Source: Frigoribacterium endophyticum (GTDB taxonomy: Bacteria > Actinomycetota > Actinomycetes > Actinomycetales > Microbacteriaceae). From it: a stretch of DNA of 64,000 bases. Below the pieces are notes generated by a model, which saw nothing but the letters and a program-made list of their open reading frames with translations, searched no databases and was not told the DNA's origin. The position numbers and the translations under genes were made by a program. Numbering within the stretch: position 1 is the stretch's first letter; each line of letters starts with the position of its first letter. The stretch is taken from the NCBI RefSeq assembly GCF_011759585.1, contig NZ_JAAOYV010000002.1, forward strand, positions 741,510 through 805,509, written 5' to 3'. Shown here piece after piece: positions 51,608-60,800 of the stretch.

Positions 51608-52651
51608 ATGGCCACGACAGGGGACAGGGCGGGGTCGACGACGGTCACCCTCGCCGACGTGGCGCGGGTCGCGGGGGTCTCGGTGGCGACGGCATCGAAG
51701 GCCCTGAACGGCCGGGCCCAGGTCGCGGCCGGCACGCGGCTCAAGGTCGAGGAGGCCGCGGCGGCCCTCTCGTTCACCCCGAACTTCTTCGCGAGGGCCC
51801 TCAACTCGGCTCGCACCGGCACCATCGGCATGGTGACGAGCGACCTCGACAACCGCTTCGTGCTGCCGATCCTCCTCGGGGCGGAGGACGCCTTCGGCTC
51901 CGGCTCGCTCTCCGTGCTGCTGGCCGACGCCCGCGACGACGCCCTCCGCGAGCAGCTGCAGATCGACTCCCTCCTGACCCGACGGGTCGACGGCCTCCTC
52001 ATCGTCGGCCGGACGACGAACCCGCGGCCGCCCGCCGCCGTGCCCCCCGACGTGCCGGTGGTCTACGTGTACGCGCCCTCGACCGGCGACGGCGACGTGT
52101 CGTTCACGCCCGACAACGTCCAGGCCGGCACCGCCGCGGCCGAGCACCTGCTCGGCCTGGGCCGCCGGCACATCGCCCTCGTCAACGGCGAGGCGTCGTA
52201 CGCCGCCGCCCGCGACCGCGCCGCCGGGGTCGCCGGGGCCCTGCGCGCGGCCGGGCTCGGCCTCGTCGGCGGCGACTCGCTCTACGGGCAGTGGGGCGAG
52301 GCCTGGGGCCGCGACTGCGCGCGCTTGCTCGTGCGCGGCAGCGACCCCCTCGACGCCGTCGTCGCGGGCAGCGACCACATCGCCCGGGGCGTGCTCGACA
52401 CGCTCCGCGACGAGGGCCTGCGGGTGCCCGACGACGTCGCGGTCGTCGGCTTCGACAACTGGGACCTCCTCGTTCGGGAGTCCCGCCCCCCGCTGACGAG
52501 CGTCGACATGGAGCTCGAGGTGCTCGGGCGCACCGCGGCGCAGCACCTGGTCGACATCATCGAGGGGACCGTCTCCGCCGGCGTGTTCCCGCAGCCGGTG
52601 CGCGTGCAGGCGCGAGCGTCGACCGTGCCGCGCACCGACGCCGGGGCGTGA
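51608..52651 (+). CDS. LacI-family transcriptional regulator (second sugar locus)
   Basis: 347 residues. Helix-turn-helix VTLADVARVAGVSVATASKA then LNGRAQVAAGTRLKVEEAA. The sensor domain includes GTIGMVTSDLDNRFVLPILL near residue 73, DAVVAGSDHIARGVLDTLRD near 255, and VAVVGFDNWDLL. Divergent from the importer-GH127 operon and upstream of the secreted GH39-like gene, so it can control both sides. A half-site-like ATTTCGGTAC runs up to its start codon. Confidence 0.93.
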   Translation: MATTGDRAGSTTVTLADVARVAGVSVATASKALNGRAQVAAGTRLKVEEAAAALSFTPNFFARALNSARTGTIGMVTSDLDNRFVLPILLGAEDAFGSGSLSVLLADARDDALREQLQIDSLLTRRVDGLLIVGRTTNPRPPAAVPPDVPVVYVYAPSTGDGDVSFTPDNVQAGTAAAEHLLGLGRRHIALVNGEASYAAARDRAAGVAGALRAAGLGLVGGDSLYGQWGEAWGRDCARLLVRGSDPLDAVVAGSDHIARGVLDTLRDEGLRVPDDVAVVGFDNWDLLVRESRPPLTSVDMELEVLGRTAAQHLVDIIEGTVSAGVFPQPVRVQARASTVPRTDAGA

Positions 52652-52776
52652 CGCCCGACGTGAGGCGCTGAGCCCTCGCGTGCCCTGAGCCCGGCGCCGT
52701 CGCCACTCCGCGACCCGGCCGCGAAACCACTTCAGGGCCCCTTCTTGTTTAGTGCGTATGCCTCTGCCAGTCTCAG

Positions 52777-52790
52777 CGAAAGCGGTTTCG
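52777..52790. promoter_or_regulatory. LacI-type operator before the secreted glycosidase
   Basis: CGAAAGCGGTTTCG is a palindrome apart from its four central bases, 49 nt before the ATG at 52840. The half-site resembles those at 41789 and 51533, so the adjacent LacI protein probably controls this gene too. Confidence 0.6.
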
Positions 52791-52839
52791 GACAATGCCG
52801 TCCCACACGGCGCCGCTCGTCCACGCGAAGGAGCACAGG

Positions 52840-54564
52840 ATGAGAAAGACCAAGAAGACCATGGGGGCCGTCCTCGCCCTCGGCCTGAGCGCAGCCGTCG
52901 TCGCGGCGCTCGTCACCCCGGGGGCGACGGCCAGCGCCGCCGGGAACACGCTCGTCGTCGACGCGTCGAGCAGCATCCGGCCCGTCACCCACGTCGGGGC
53001 CGGCGGCCTGTACGCCGTCTCGAGCACCACGGAGCCGGCACCGGGCCTGCTGACCCCGCTGCGGCTCAAGCAGCACACCCAGCCGGCGCCCGGGGTGCAG
53101 CAGCTCGGCAACGGAGCCACCGTCCCCTCCGGCGACGTCCTCGTGACGGCGCCCGCGTTCACGCGCGACGGTGCGCAGTCGTACGCCCGCATGCCCGACG
53201 TGTACCCGGACTTCCCGTACCGCTGGATCAGCTGGGCCGACTGGACCCAGAAGATCGACACGATGGTGAAGGCGCGCGTCGACGCCACCGGCACGACGAA
53301 CATCAACGGCTGGGAGCTCTGGAACGAGCCCGACGGCACCTGGGACACCGCGAAGGCCGGCCCCTTCCTCGACGGCTGGACCCGCACCTACCGCCAGGTG
53401 AAGCTGCAGGACACGACGACGCCCATCGTCGGCCCGAGCTACAGCCGCTACTACCCCGACCTGATGCGCGACTTCATGGCCCGGGCCAAGGCCGACGGCA
53501 CCCTGCCCGACGTCGTGGTCTGGCACGAGCTGGAGGACGAGACCTACAACACCGTCGATGAGCACGTCGCCGACTACCGGGCCATCGAGCGCTCGCTCGG
53601 CATCAGCCCGCGCCCCATCTCGATCAACGAGTACGGCTCGCCGTCGCAGGTCGACACCCCCAGCGTCGCGGCGCACTACATCGCCCAGTTCGAGCGCACC
53701 GGCATCAACGACGCCGAGCGGGCGTACTGGTACGAGTCGGGCACCGTCGGCGGGCTCGTCTGGAACGGCGCCCCCACCGGCTCGTACTGGCTGTACAAGT
53801 GGTACGGCGAGATGGCCGGGAACATGCTCGCGGTCACGCCCTCGGGCGACCTCGACGGCTTCGCGTCGTACGACTCGACCCGCAAGATCGTCAACGTCGC
53901 CCTCGGGGGCACCTTCGGCGACAACGCCGTCCAGGTGAAGGGGCTCGCCTCGTTCGGCTCGCAGGTGAAGGTCACCGTGAACTACACGCCACGCTCGGGC
54001 CGCATGACGAACGTCGCCGCCCCGACCCAGATCTCGAGCACGACGGCGACCGTCGTGGACGGAGCCGTGACGGTGCCGATCACGAACCAGGACTACCTGG
54101 GCGCCTACCAGGTGGTCGTCACGCCGGCTGCCGGGCCGACGACGTCGTACCAGCAGGTGTACGAGGCCGAGAACGCCACGGTCGTGAACGCGCAGCGCCT
54201 GTCGTCGGCCACGGCCTCGAACGGCGGCTACGTCGGTCGCATCGACGGCCTGGGCGACGGCCGCTCGAACAGCTTCGTCGACTTCGTCGTCGAGGTGCCG
54301 ACCGCGGGCGCCTACTCGCTGACCACCCGGTACGCCAACGGAGGCGCGGCCACGTCCACCCAGGGCCTCGCCTACAACGGGGGCGCGTTCTCGACGGTCT
54401 CGTACCCGACCACGGGCGGATGGGGCCGGTTCGCCGACTCCGCCGCCGCCCCCCTCACCCTGAAGGCCGGCTACAACGTCATCAGGCTCGCGAAGGGCTC
54501 GCCGAACTACGCCGGCGGCAGCGGCTTCGCGGAGATCGACTCGATCACGGTCCGGCCCCGCTGA
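52840..54564 (+). CDS. Secreted GH39-like glycosidase with C-terminal CBM35/6-type module
   Basis: 574 residues; GAAGGAG precedes ATG 52840 (an in-frame ATG at 52795 is less likely). A Sec signal peptide ends ATASA near 36. A TIM-barrel follows, with the acid/base Glu in NGWELWNEPDGTW (about residue 160) and a nucleophile Glu candidate in ISINEYGSPSQV (about 265), the clan GH-A arrangement. A beta-sandwich linker domain and then a carbohydrate-binding module (YEAENATVVNAQRLSSATAS to the end) complete it. Family GH39 is my best guess; some GH39 members act on arabinan or arabinogalactan side chains, fitting the GH127 neighbour. Confidence 0.8.
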   Translation: MRKTKKTMGAVLALGLSAAVVAALVTPGATASAAGNTLVVDASSSIRPVTHVGAGGLYAVSSTTEPAPGLLTPLRLKQHTQPAPGVQQLGNGATVPSGDVLVTAPAFTRDGAQSYARMPDVYPDFPYRWISWADWTQKIDTMVKARVDATGTTNINGWELWNEPDGTWDTAKAGPFLDGWTRTYRQVKLQDTTTPIVGPSYSRYYPDLMRDFMARAKADGTLPDVVVWHELEDETYNTVDEHVADYRAIERSLGISPRPISINEYGSPSQVDTPSVAAHYIAQFERTGINDAERAYWYESGTVGGLVWNGAPTGSYWLYKWYGEMAGNMLAVTPSGDLDGFASYDSTRKIVNVALGGTFGDNAVQVKGLASFGSQVKVTVNYTPRSGRMTNVAAPTQISSTTATVVDGAVTVPITNQDYLGAYQVVVTPAAGPTTSYQQVYEAENATVVNAQRLSSATASNGGYVGRIDGLGDGRSNSFVDFVVEVPTAGAYSLTTRYANGGAATSTQGLAYNGGAFSTVSYPTTGGWGRFADSAAAPLTLKAGYNVIRLAKGSPNYAGGSGFAEIDSITVRPR

Positions 54565-54579
54565 CCCGGGCCGGGCAGA

Positions 54580-54622
54580 GCCGACGGCCACGTCACGGGA
54601 GCCCCGTGACGTGGCCGTCGGC
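54580..54622 (+). terminator. Terminator after the secreted glycosidase
   Basis: A perfect 20-bp stem (54580-54599 with 54603-54622) and an AGC loop begin 15 nt after the stop. Confidence 0.88.
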
Positions 54623-54750
54623 CTGTGCGGTGGCCACCGCCGCGGCTGGTGCCCGGAGGGGGGCGTGAGTCCCGTCGAGGTCGGCGCCCGAGGGGCGTCC
54701 CCGACGCCTCGATTGGTCCTTCTGCCTCAAAAGTCAGAGAATTGCTCCTC

Positions 54751-56727
54751 ATGTCAGGAAACCAGCAGGCCCCCCGACCTACCGATCCGCCCGGCGACCA
54801 CCGCCACGACCGCACCGCCGGAGGCGCGCGACGCCTCGTCCGCGACTTCACCGAGCCGCCGCCGAGCGGGGTGCACCCCGCCCTGATCCCGGGCCTCGGC
54901 GTCGAGCAGACCGGCCGCGTGTTCCGCACCGACCGCACCGTCTTCGGCGTCGCCATCCTCTTCGCGGTCGCCTTCCTGGCGTGGGGCGTCCTCGGCGGCG
55001 GGAGCCTCGCCTCCACCGCCTCGGCCGTCCTCGCCTGGGTGATCGAGTACACCGGCTGGTTCTTCACGTCGATCGCGACCGTGATCATGGTCTTCATGCT
55101 CTGGGTCGGGTTCGGCCGCTTCGGGCGCATCCGCCTCGGGCGTGACGACGAGGCACCCGAGTTCTCGATGTTCTCCTGGATCTCGATGCTCTTCGCCGCC
55201 GGCATGGGCATCGGCCTCGTGTTCTGGGGCGCGGCCGAGCCGCTGACCTTCTTCGAGACGCCTCCCCCCGGCACCGACGAGGCCGAGACGGTGGAGGCGA
55301 TGCACACGGCCCTGACGCAGGTCCTGTACCACTGGGGCCCGCAGGCGTGGTCGTTCTACGCCCTCATCGGCGGAGCGATCGCCTACGGCGCGTACCGCCG
55401 CGGCCGCACCCCGCTGATCTCGTCGATCTTCGCGTCGCTGCTCGGCGAGGGCCGCACCCAGGGCCCCCTCGGCAAGACCATCGACATCTTCGCCATCATC
55501 GTGACGCTCTTCGGCACGGCCGCCTCGCTCGGCCTCGGCGCCTTGCAGATCGGCCACGGCGTCGAGCTGATCAGCGGCATCGGCCAGGCCGGCAACACGC
55601 TGCTGGTCGGCGTCATCACCGTGCTGACCATCGCCTTCATCATCTCCGCCGTGTCGGGGGTCTCGCGCGGCATCCAGGCCCTCTCGAACATCAACACGGT
55701 CGTGGCGCTCCTGCTGGCGCTCTTCGTGTTCTTCGTCGGCCCGTCGATGCTGATCCTCAACGTGATCCCCTCGGTCGCCGCCCAGTTCGTCGGCGACCTG
55801 CCGATGATGATCGGGCGCTCCGGCTCGCAGGGCGAGGAGGCCCAGGCCTTCCTGTCGAGCTGGACCATCTTCTACTGGGCGTGGTGGATCTCGTGGTCCC
55901 CCTTCGTCGGCATGTTCATCGCGAAGATCTCGCGCGGCCGCACGCTGCGCCAGTTCGTCTCCGTCGTCGTGGTCGTGCCGTCGATCGTGTCGTTCATCTG
56001 GTTCGCGATCTTCGGCGTCACCGCCATCGACCAGCGCATGAAGGACGCTCCGCTGCCCAGCAGCCCGCCCGAGGAGGTGCTGTTCGGCATGCTCGGCGGC
56101 CTCCCGCTGGCGGGCGTCACGACGGTCATCGCCGCGATCCTCGTCGCGATCTTCTTCGTCACCGGCGCCGACTCGGCGTCGCTCGTGATGGGCACGCTGT
56201 CGCAGCAGGGCCGCCCCGAGCCGTCGCGTTGGGTCACCGTGACCTGGGGCGTGCTCGTCGGCGCGATCGCCGCGGTGCTGCTCGTCGCCGGCGGGGAGGA
56301 CGGCGCGGGGCTGAGCGCGCTGCAGAACGTGACGATCATCGCGGCGCTGCCGTTCGCCATCATCATGGCGTTCATCATGATCGCGTTCCTCAAGGACCTC
56401 CGCCGCGATCCGCTCATCCTCCGCGACCAGTACGCCGAGCGCGTCGTGCGCCACAGCGTGCGCAACGGCCTCGAGGAGTTCGGCGACGACTTCGCGCTGG
56501 TGCCGGCCGCGTACGACCACTCGAAGGACGACCTCGCCTGGGTCGAGCACGACGCCGACGAGGGGCTGAGCGCCTCCTACGCGGCGGTCGAGGCCGACGC
56601 GGCCGCCGAGGCCGAGGCCTCCGAGGCCGCCGAGGCTTCCGGTGCGGACGAGACCCGGGGAGGCGCGGACGACGCCTCCGTCGCCGAGGGAGCCGTCCCC
56701 GGCAGCGGCGAGCAGCACCGCTCCTAG
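54751..56727 (+). CDS. BCCT-family betaine/choline/carnitine transporter
   Basis: Sodium- or proton-coupled uptake of compatible solutes such as glycine betaine, usually for osmotic stress. 658 residues with twelve spans. Family blocks: GMGIGLVFWGAAEPLTFF near residue 150 (Trp cage region), FYWAWWISWSPFVGMFIAKI near 372, and SRGRTLRQFVSVVVVVPSIV. A long C-terminal tail (about 590-658) rich in Ala and Glu, AEAEASEAAEASGADE, could be an osmosensing extension as in BetP, though the charge pattern differs (BetP is basic). ATG 54751 chosen; the frame extends upstream without support. Confidence 0.94.
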   Translation: MSGNQQAPRPTDPPGDHRHDRTAGGARRLVRDFTEPPPSGVHPALIPGLGVEQTGRVFRTDRTVFGVAILFAVAFLAWGVLGGGSLASTASAVLAWVIEYTGWFFTSIATVIMVFMLWVGFGRFGRIRLGRDDEAPEFSMFSWISMLFAAGMGIGLVFWGAAEPLTFFETPPPGTDEAETVEAMHTALTQVLYHWGPQAWSFYALIGGAIAYGAYRRGRTPLISSIFASLLGEGRTQGPLGKTIDIFAIIVTLFGTAASLGLGALQIGHGVELISGIGQAGNTLLVGVITVLTIAFIISAVSGVSRGIQALSNINTVVALLLALFVFFVGPSMLILNVIPSVAAQFVGDLPMMIGRSGSQGEEAQAFLSSWTIFYWAWWISWSPFVGMFIAKISRGRTLRQFVSVVVVVPSIVSFIWFAIFGVTAIDQRMKDAPLPSSPPEEVLFGMLGGLPLAGVTTVIAAILVAIFFVTGADSASLVMGTLSQQGRPEPSRWVTVTWGVLVGAIAAVLLVAGGEDGAGLSALQNVTIIAALPFAIIMAFIMIAFLKDLRRDPLILRDQYAERVVRHSVRNGLEEFGDDFALVPAAYDHSKDDLAWVEHDADEGLSASYAAVEADAAAEAEASEAAEASGADETRGGADDASVAEGAVPGSGEQHRS

Positions 56728-56740
56728 CCGTCCACCACCC

Positions 56741-56777
56741 GAGGGCGCCCCGCACGACAGCCGTCCGGGGCGCCCTC
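56741..56777 (+). terminator. Terminator after the BCCT gene
   Basis: GAGGGCGCCCCG (56741-56752) pairs with CGGGGCGCCCTC (56766-56777), 13-nt loop. Confidence 0.82.
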
Positions 56778-56848
56778 CGTGCGCCCGGCGGCGCCGAGCG
56801 AGGTCGTGCCGACTCGACGGGGCCCCTTGCGGTGACCTGGGACGTTGC

Positions 56849-56854
56849 TAGCGT
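56849..56854 (+). promoter_or_regulatory. -10 box (TAGCGT), leaderless start
   Basis: Ends exactly 6 nt before the ATG at 56861, which selects this ATG over the GTG at 56858. Confidence 0.65.
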
Positions 56855-56860
56855 GTCGTG

Positions 56861-57088
56861 ATGAACACCGCCACGGTCGTCGTGACCCTCATCGTCCTGG
56901 GCATCATCGCGGCCACGGCCGTGGTCGTCCTCCGCGAGCGCCGGTCGCGCGCCCTCGCCGCACGGCTCGACGCGCAGGAGCACGAATCGGGCCTGCGCGC
57001 CCAGGCCGACGCCGAGCGACAGCAGGAGGGCCCGCGCGGCGAGGCCGGCGGCATGTCGTGGTCGGCCGGCGGGCACAACTCGGCCTGA
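56861..57088 (+). CDS. Small single-span membrane protein
   Basis: 75 residues. N-terminal membrane span (VVVTLIVLGIIAATAVVVL, residues 6-24) followed by a basic, helical cytoplasmic tail (RERRSRALAARLDAQEHESG) ending in a Gly/Ser-rich stretch. No known family. Likely leaderless mRNA. Confidence 0.7.
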   Translation: MNTATVVVTLIVLGIIAATAVVVLRERRSRALAARLDAQEHESGLRAQADAERQQEGPRGEAGGMSWSAGGHNSA

Positions 57089-57164
57089 GGGTGGGGGCGG
57101 CCGTCGGGCCGTGCCTCGACGATGTCCGCCCCCGCGAACTCGTCGCCTGATGTCGACAGTGGCC

Positions 57165-57170
57165 TAGCCT
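57165..57170 (+). promoter_or_regulatory. -10 box (TAGCCT), leaderless start
   Basis: Ends exactly 6 nt before the ATG at 57177. Confidence 0.65.
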
Positions 57171-57176
57171 GACCGC

Positions 57177-57749
57177 ATGTCGACGAAGAACGAGGGGGCG
57201 GCCGCACTCGCCGTGCTGGCCGTCGTCGGGGGCCTGCTCCTGACCGGCTGTGCGTCGGGGAACGCGGCGGCCGGGGCTCCGTCGCAGACGTCGTCGCCCC
57301 AGGCCGCCGTCGACACGGGCGCCGGCGACGACGACTGGCCCGACGGCGCCGACGCGAGCACGCCGGCGTGCCAGGACGCGGCGGCCGCGACCCTGGCCGT
57401 CGTCAACACGTCGCTGCACGAGTCATCGGTCGCGAACGGCACGGTCGAGTCCGTCCTGCCGTGGCTCAGTGCCCGACCCGACACCGACCTCGGCACGTGG
57501 ACGCTGACCGGCCTCGTCGAGAACGCGCAGACCGCACAGGGCACGGAGGGCGGCTACTTCGTCGTCTTCGCGACCGACTCGGACCCCACCTCACCGACGT
57601 TCGACGGTCAGGTCTCGGCGGTCGGCGGCGCCAGCGCCGCCGTGACGACGCTGCCTCCCCTCCAGCCGGCCTACGTCGGGCCGACCGACATGGACGACGT
57701 CCCGGCGGGCGCGCTCGCCTGCGGGACGCAGCGGTCACGGGAGCCCTGA
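57177..57749 (+). CDS. Hypothetical lipoprotein
   Basis: 190 residues with lipobox LLTGC near residue 25 and a short Ala/Ser/Gly/Asp linker. The globular part has two further cysteines (TPACQDAAA near 62 and ALACGTQRS near the end) that could form a disulfide, and the strand-like stretches ESVLPWLSARPDTDLGTWTL and EGGYFVVFATDSDP. No family recognised. Transcript probably leaderless. Confidence 0.78.
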   Translation: MSTKNEGAAALAVLAVVGGLLLTGCASGNAAAGAPSQTSSPQAAVDTGAGDDDWPDGADASTPACQDAAAATLAVVNTSLHESSVANGTVESVLPWLSARPDTDLGTWTLTGLVENAQTAQGTEGGYFVVFATDSDPTSPTFDGQVSAVGGASAAVTTLPPLQPAYVGPTDMDDVPAGALACGTQRSREP

Positions 57750-57768
57750 CCGCGCGACCCCACGACGA

Positions 57769-57807
57769 ACGACGTGCCGCACACCCGAGGGGCATGCGGC
57801 ACGTCGT
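57769..57807. terminator. Bidirectional terminator
   Basis: ACGACGTGCCGCA (57769-57781) pairs with TGCGGCACGTCGT (57795-57807), 13-nt loop, between convergent genes. Confidence 0.82.
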
Positions 57808-57822
57808 GTCTCCGGAGCTGAC

Positions 57823-60800
57823 CTAGCGCGGGTCGCGCACCGCCTCGTCGGCGGCGTCCTGCGTCGCCGTCAGGGGCTCGAGACCACGGCGCCGGGCGAC
57901 GACCGCTGCCGAGCCGAGGCCGAGCAGGGCGAGCGCCAGCATCGCCAGGACTCCGGTCGCGACGCCGGGGCCGGTGTACGCGAGGTCGGAGGCACCGGCA
58001 CCGGAGCCCGGGCGGGCCGTGATCGGCGTGGCACCGGAGGCCGCGGGCACGACCGGCACCGCGACTCCTGCACCCGCACCCGCACCGGGCGCACCCGGGG
58101 CCGGCGCACCGGGCGTGCCCGGGTCGACCGGAGCCGGGTCGCCGGGCGTCGGCACGACGGCCTCGGCACCCACGCGGTAGCTCGCCGTCGCGGTCAGGCC
58201 GGAGCCCGCCCCGAGCGCGCTCACCGTGCGGACCCCGTCGGGGGCGTCGGCCGCGATCGTGCTGACCAGCGCGAAGGAGCCGGCCGAGTCGGCGATCACG
58301 GTCTCGACGAGGGGCTCGCCCTCGTCGACCACCGCGACGGTCGGCGCGCCGGGGGCCGTGGCGGCCTCGGGGGCGATCGTCACCGCGACGGCCTCGCCGA
58401 CCCGGAAGCCCGAGCCCGAGATGGTCAGCGACTGGCCCTGCTGCACGACGTCGTCCGACACCGTGAGCGTGCCGGCCTCGGCCTGCGCCTCGGCGCACGC
58501 GTCGCCCTGCACCCCGACGGCCGGGGCCATCGGCAGCACCGTCGCGGGCACGGTCGCCGTCGGCACCGTCACCACCGCGTCGTCCTCACGCACCGTCACC
58601 CAGCCGAAGCTGTCGCCGATGGTCGAGCCCTCCTGCGTGTTCGAGATCGTCGCGCGGAACCGCGTCGTGGCCGTCGGGCTCGACAGGTCGTCGCCCGTCG
58701 TCGGCACCGTGACCACCTTGCAGGTCTCGCCGGGCGCGAAGGTCAGGGGCCGCATCGCGACGTCGACCTTGCCGCTCGGCGTGCCGATCGCGCTGAACCA
58801 CGCGGTGGTCGGAGCGTCGGAGGCGCGGCTGAGCAGCACCGGGACGTCCACCGACCCGAGGCCGTCGCCCTCCTCGATCGCCACGTCGGGCACCGAGACG
58901 AACGGACGGGTCGAGATCGCGGCCGTGCCGACGCTCGGCGCCGCGAGGAACGACAGGTCGCTGAGCAGCGCACCGCCGGCGACGCGGGGAGCCGTGAAGC
59001 GCACCTCGCGCACGTCGGCCAGGTCGACGCCGGTGAACGACGCGACGGGGATCTCCAGCTGCTGGAGCAGCAGCTTGCGGAGCGGCGCCTTCGTGCCGGG
59101 CAGCACCTGCAGGGCGTCGCCGAACTCCGAGGCGGGCAGGCTCGCCGAGCCGCCCTTCCCGTCGACCAGCGTGACGACCAGGTCGGTGCGGGCCGCGACG
59201 GTCTCGTCGGGGCTCACCCGGACCGACAGCCGTTCGTAGCCCGAGACGTCGGTCGGGCCGCCGGGCATCGGGACGCGCAGCTCCGCCGGGGCGGCGGTCG
59301 CCGACGCGGGCTCGGTCCAGGTGAACCGCAGCGACGGCGTGGTCGGCACCGACGGCGCGAAGTTCGCCGGGGTGAAGTCGGGCACCTGGGCCGACAGCAG
59401 CGAGGTGGCGCAGTAGGGCTGCGTGCCGGGCACCGGGCGACCGGCGAGGCTGGCGCACCAGGCGTACGTGCCGGCGCCGGCCACGCGCACGGCGGGGTCG
59501 GGCACGGCGAACGTCTGCACGTCGAGGCGGGTCGAGGCGGGCTGCGAGGCGGTGACGCGCACGTCGGCGCGGCCGGCCGAGGCGGGCACCTCGTCGGAGC
59601 CGTCGAACATCGGCAGGAACTGCTGCTCGCCGCCCATGGTCAGGCGGAAGAAGCCCGTGAGGTAGGCGGTGCCGACGTCGTACTGCTCGTCGTCGGTGAG
59701 GCGGGCGGGCGCCGTGCCGTAGCCGCAGTCGGGGTCGACCTGCTGGCGGTCCTGCGCGGCCCAGTCGTCGCTGGCCGAGTAGGCGTACTTGCTCGGCGTC
59801 CACGTCGTGTTGTAGAAGTTGTGGTTCGTGCCCATCACGAGCACCGACGAGCGCAGCACGTCGTCGCCGTAGGCGAGGCGCGAGTCGTCGAAGAAGTGCT
59901 GGCCCTGCAGGTTCGACACGTCGCCGTCGCAGTACGGCAGCACGACGGCCATCGGCACGTCGGGCAGCGTCATGCGGCCGAAGTCGGTCGGCGCGAGCGG
60001 CAGCACGGCCTCGATGCCGAAGGGCTCGGGCAGCTCGGCGTTCAGCAGCGCGGCGCGCACGGCGCCGTCACCGCCGCGCGAGTGGCCCATCAGACCGACG
60101 TGGTCGAGGTCGAGGCGCCCGGCGAGGGCGGGGCTGAGGCCGACGGCCGTGCCGGAGTTCGCCTGCTCGAGCAGCGCGAGGTGGTCGAGGATCAGCTGGG
60201 CCCGGGCGACCGCGCCGTTGTCGTCGGAGAGCGTGCCGTCGAGGGCGTTGATCGCGTTGGCCGAGATCGAGACGACGGCGTAGCCCTGGCTGGCGAGCAC
60301 GTCGGCCGAGTCCTGGTACCCCCGGTAGCTCTCGACGTCGACCTGGTCGGGGCCGCAGGGCCAGGCGAGCGGGTTGCGGGTGCCGCCCGAGCACGAGGTG
60401 TGACGCCCGTGCAGGAACATCACGACCGGACGCTCGCCGGTCGCCCCGACGGGCATCGTGACCGACGCGCGCATCTCGCCGAGGCGCCCGAAGCCGCGGA
60501 TCTCCTCCGCCTCGTCGCCGAGGTCGTAGTCGAGCCGCTCGGTGCCGTAGGCGCCGGTCGTCGCGGGGTCGGCCGCGAGCAGGCGCTGCGCGTCGGCGAC
60601 GCCGTCGTCGGGCACGGCGTCGGTGGTGGGGGCCGGCGCGGGCGCGGCCTGGCGCCGCTGGGCCTGGCCGCCCGAGGCGCGGGCCGGGTCGCCCTCGCCC
60701 GTCCAGCCCGCCTGCACCGAGGAGGCGGTGGCGGCGGCGGGCAGGGTGGTCACGACGGTGAGGGTGAGACCGTCGAGGCTCTCGGTCGCGACGCCGAGCT

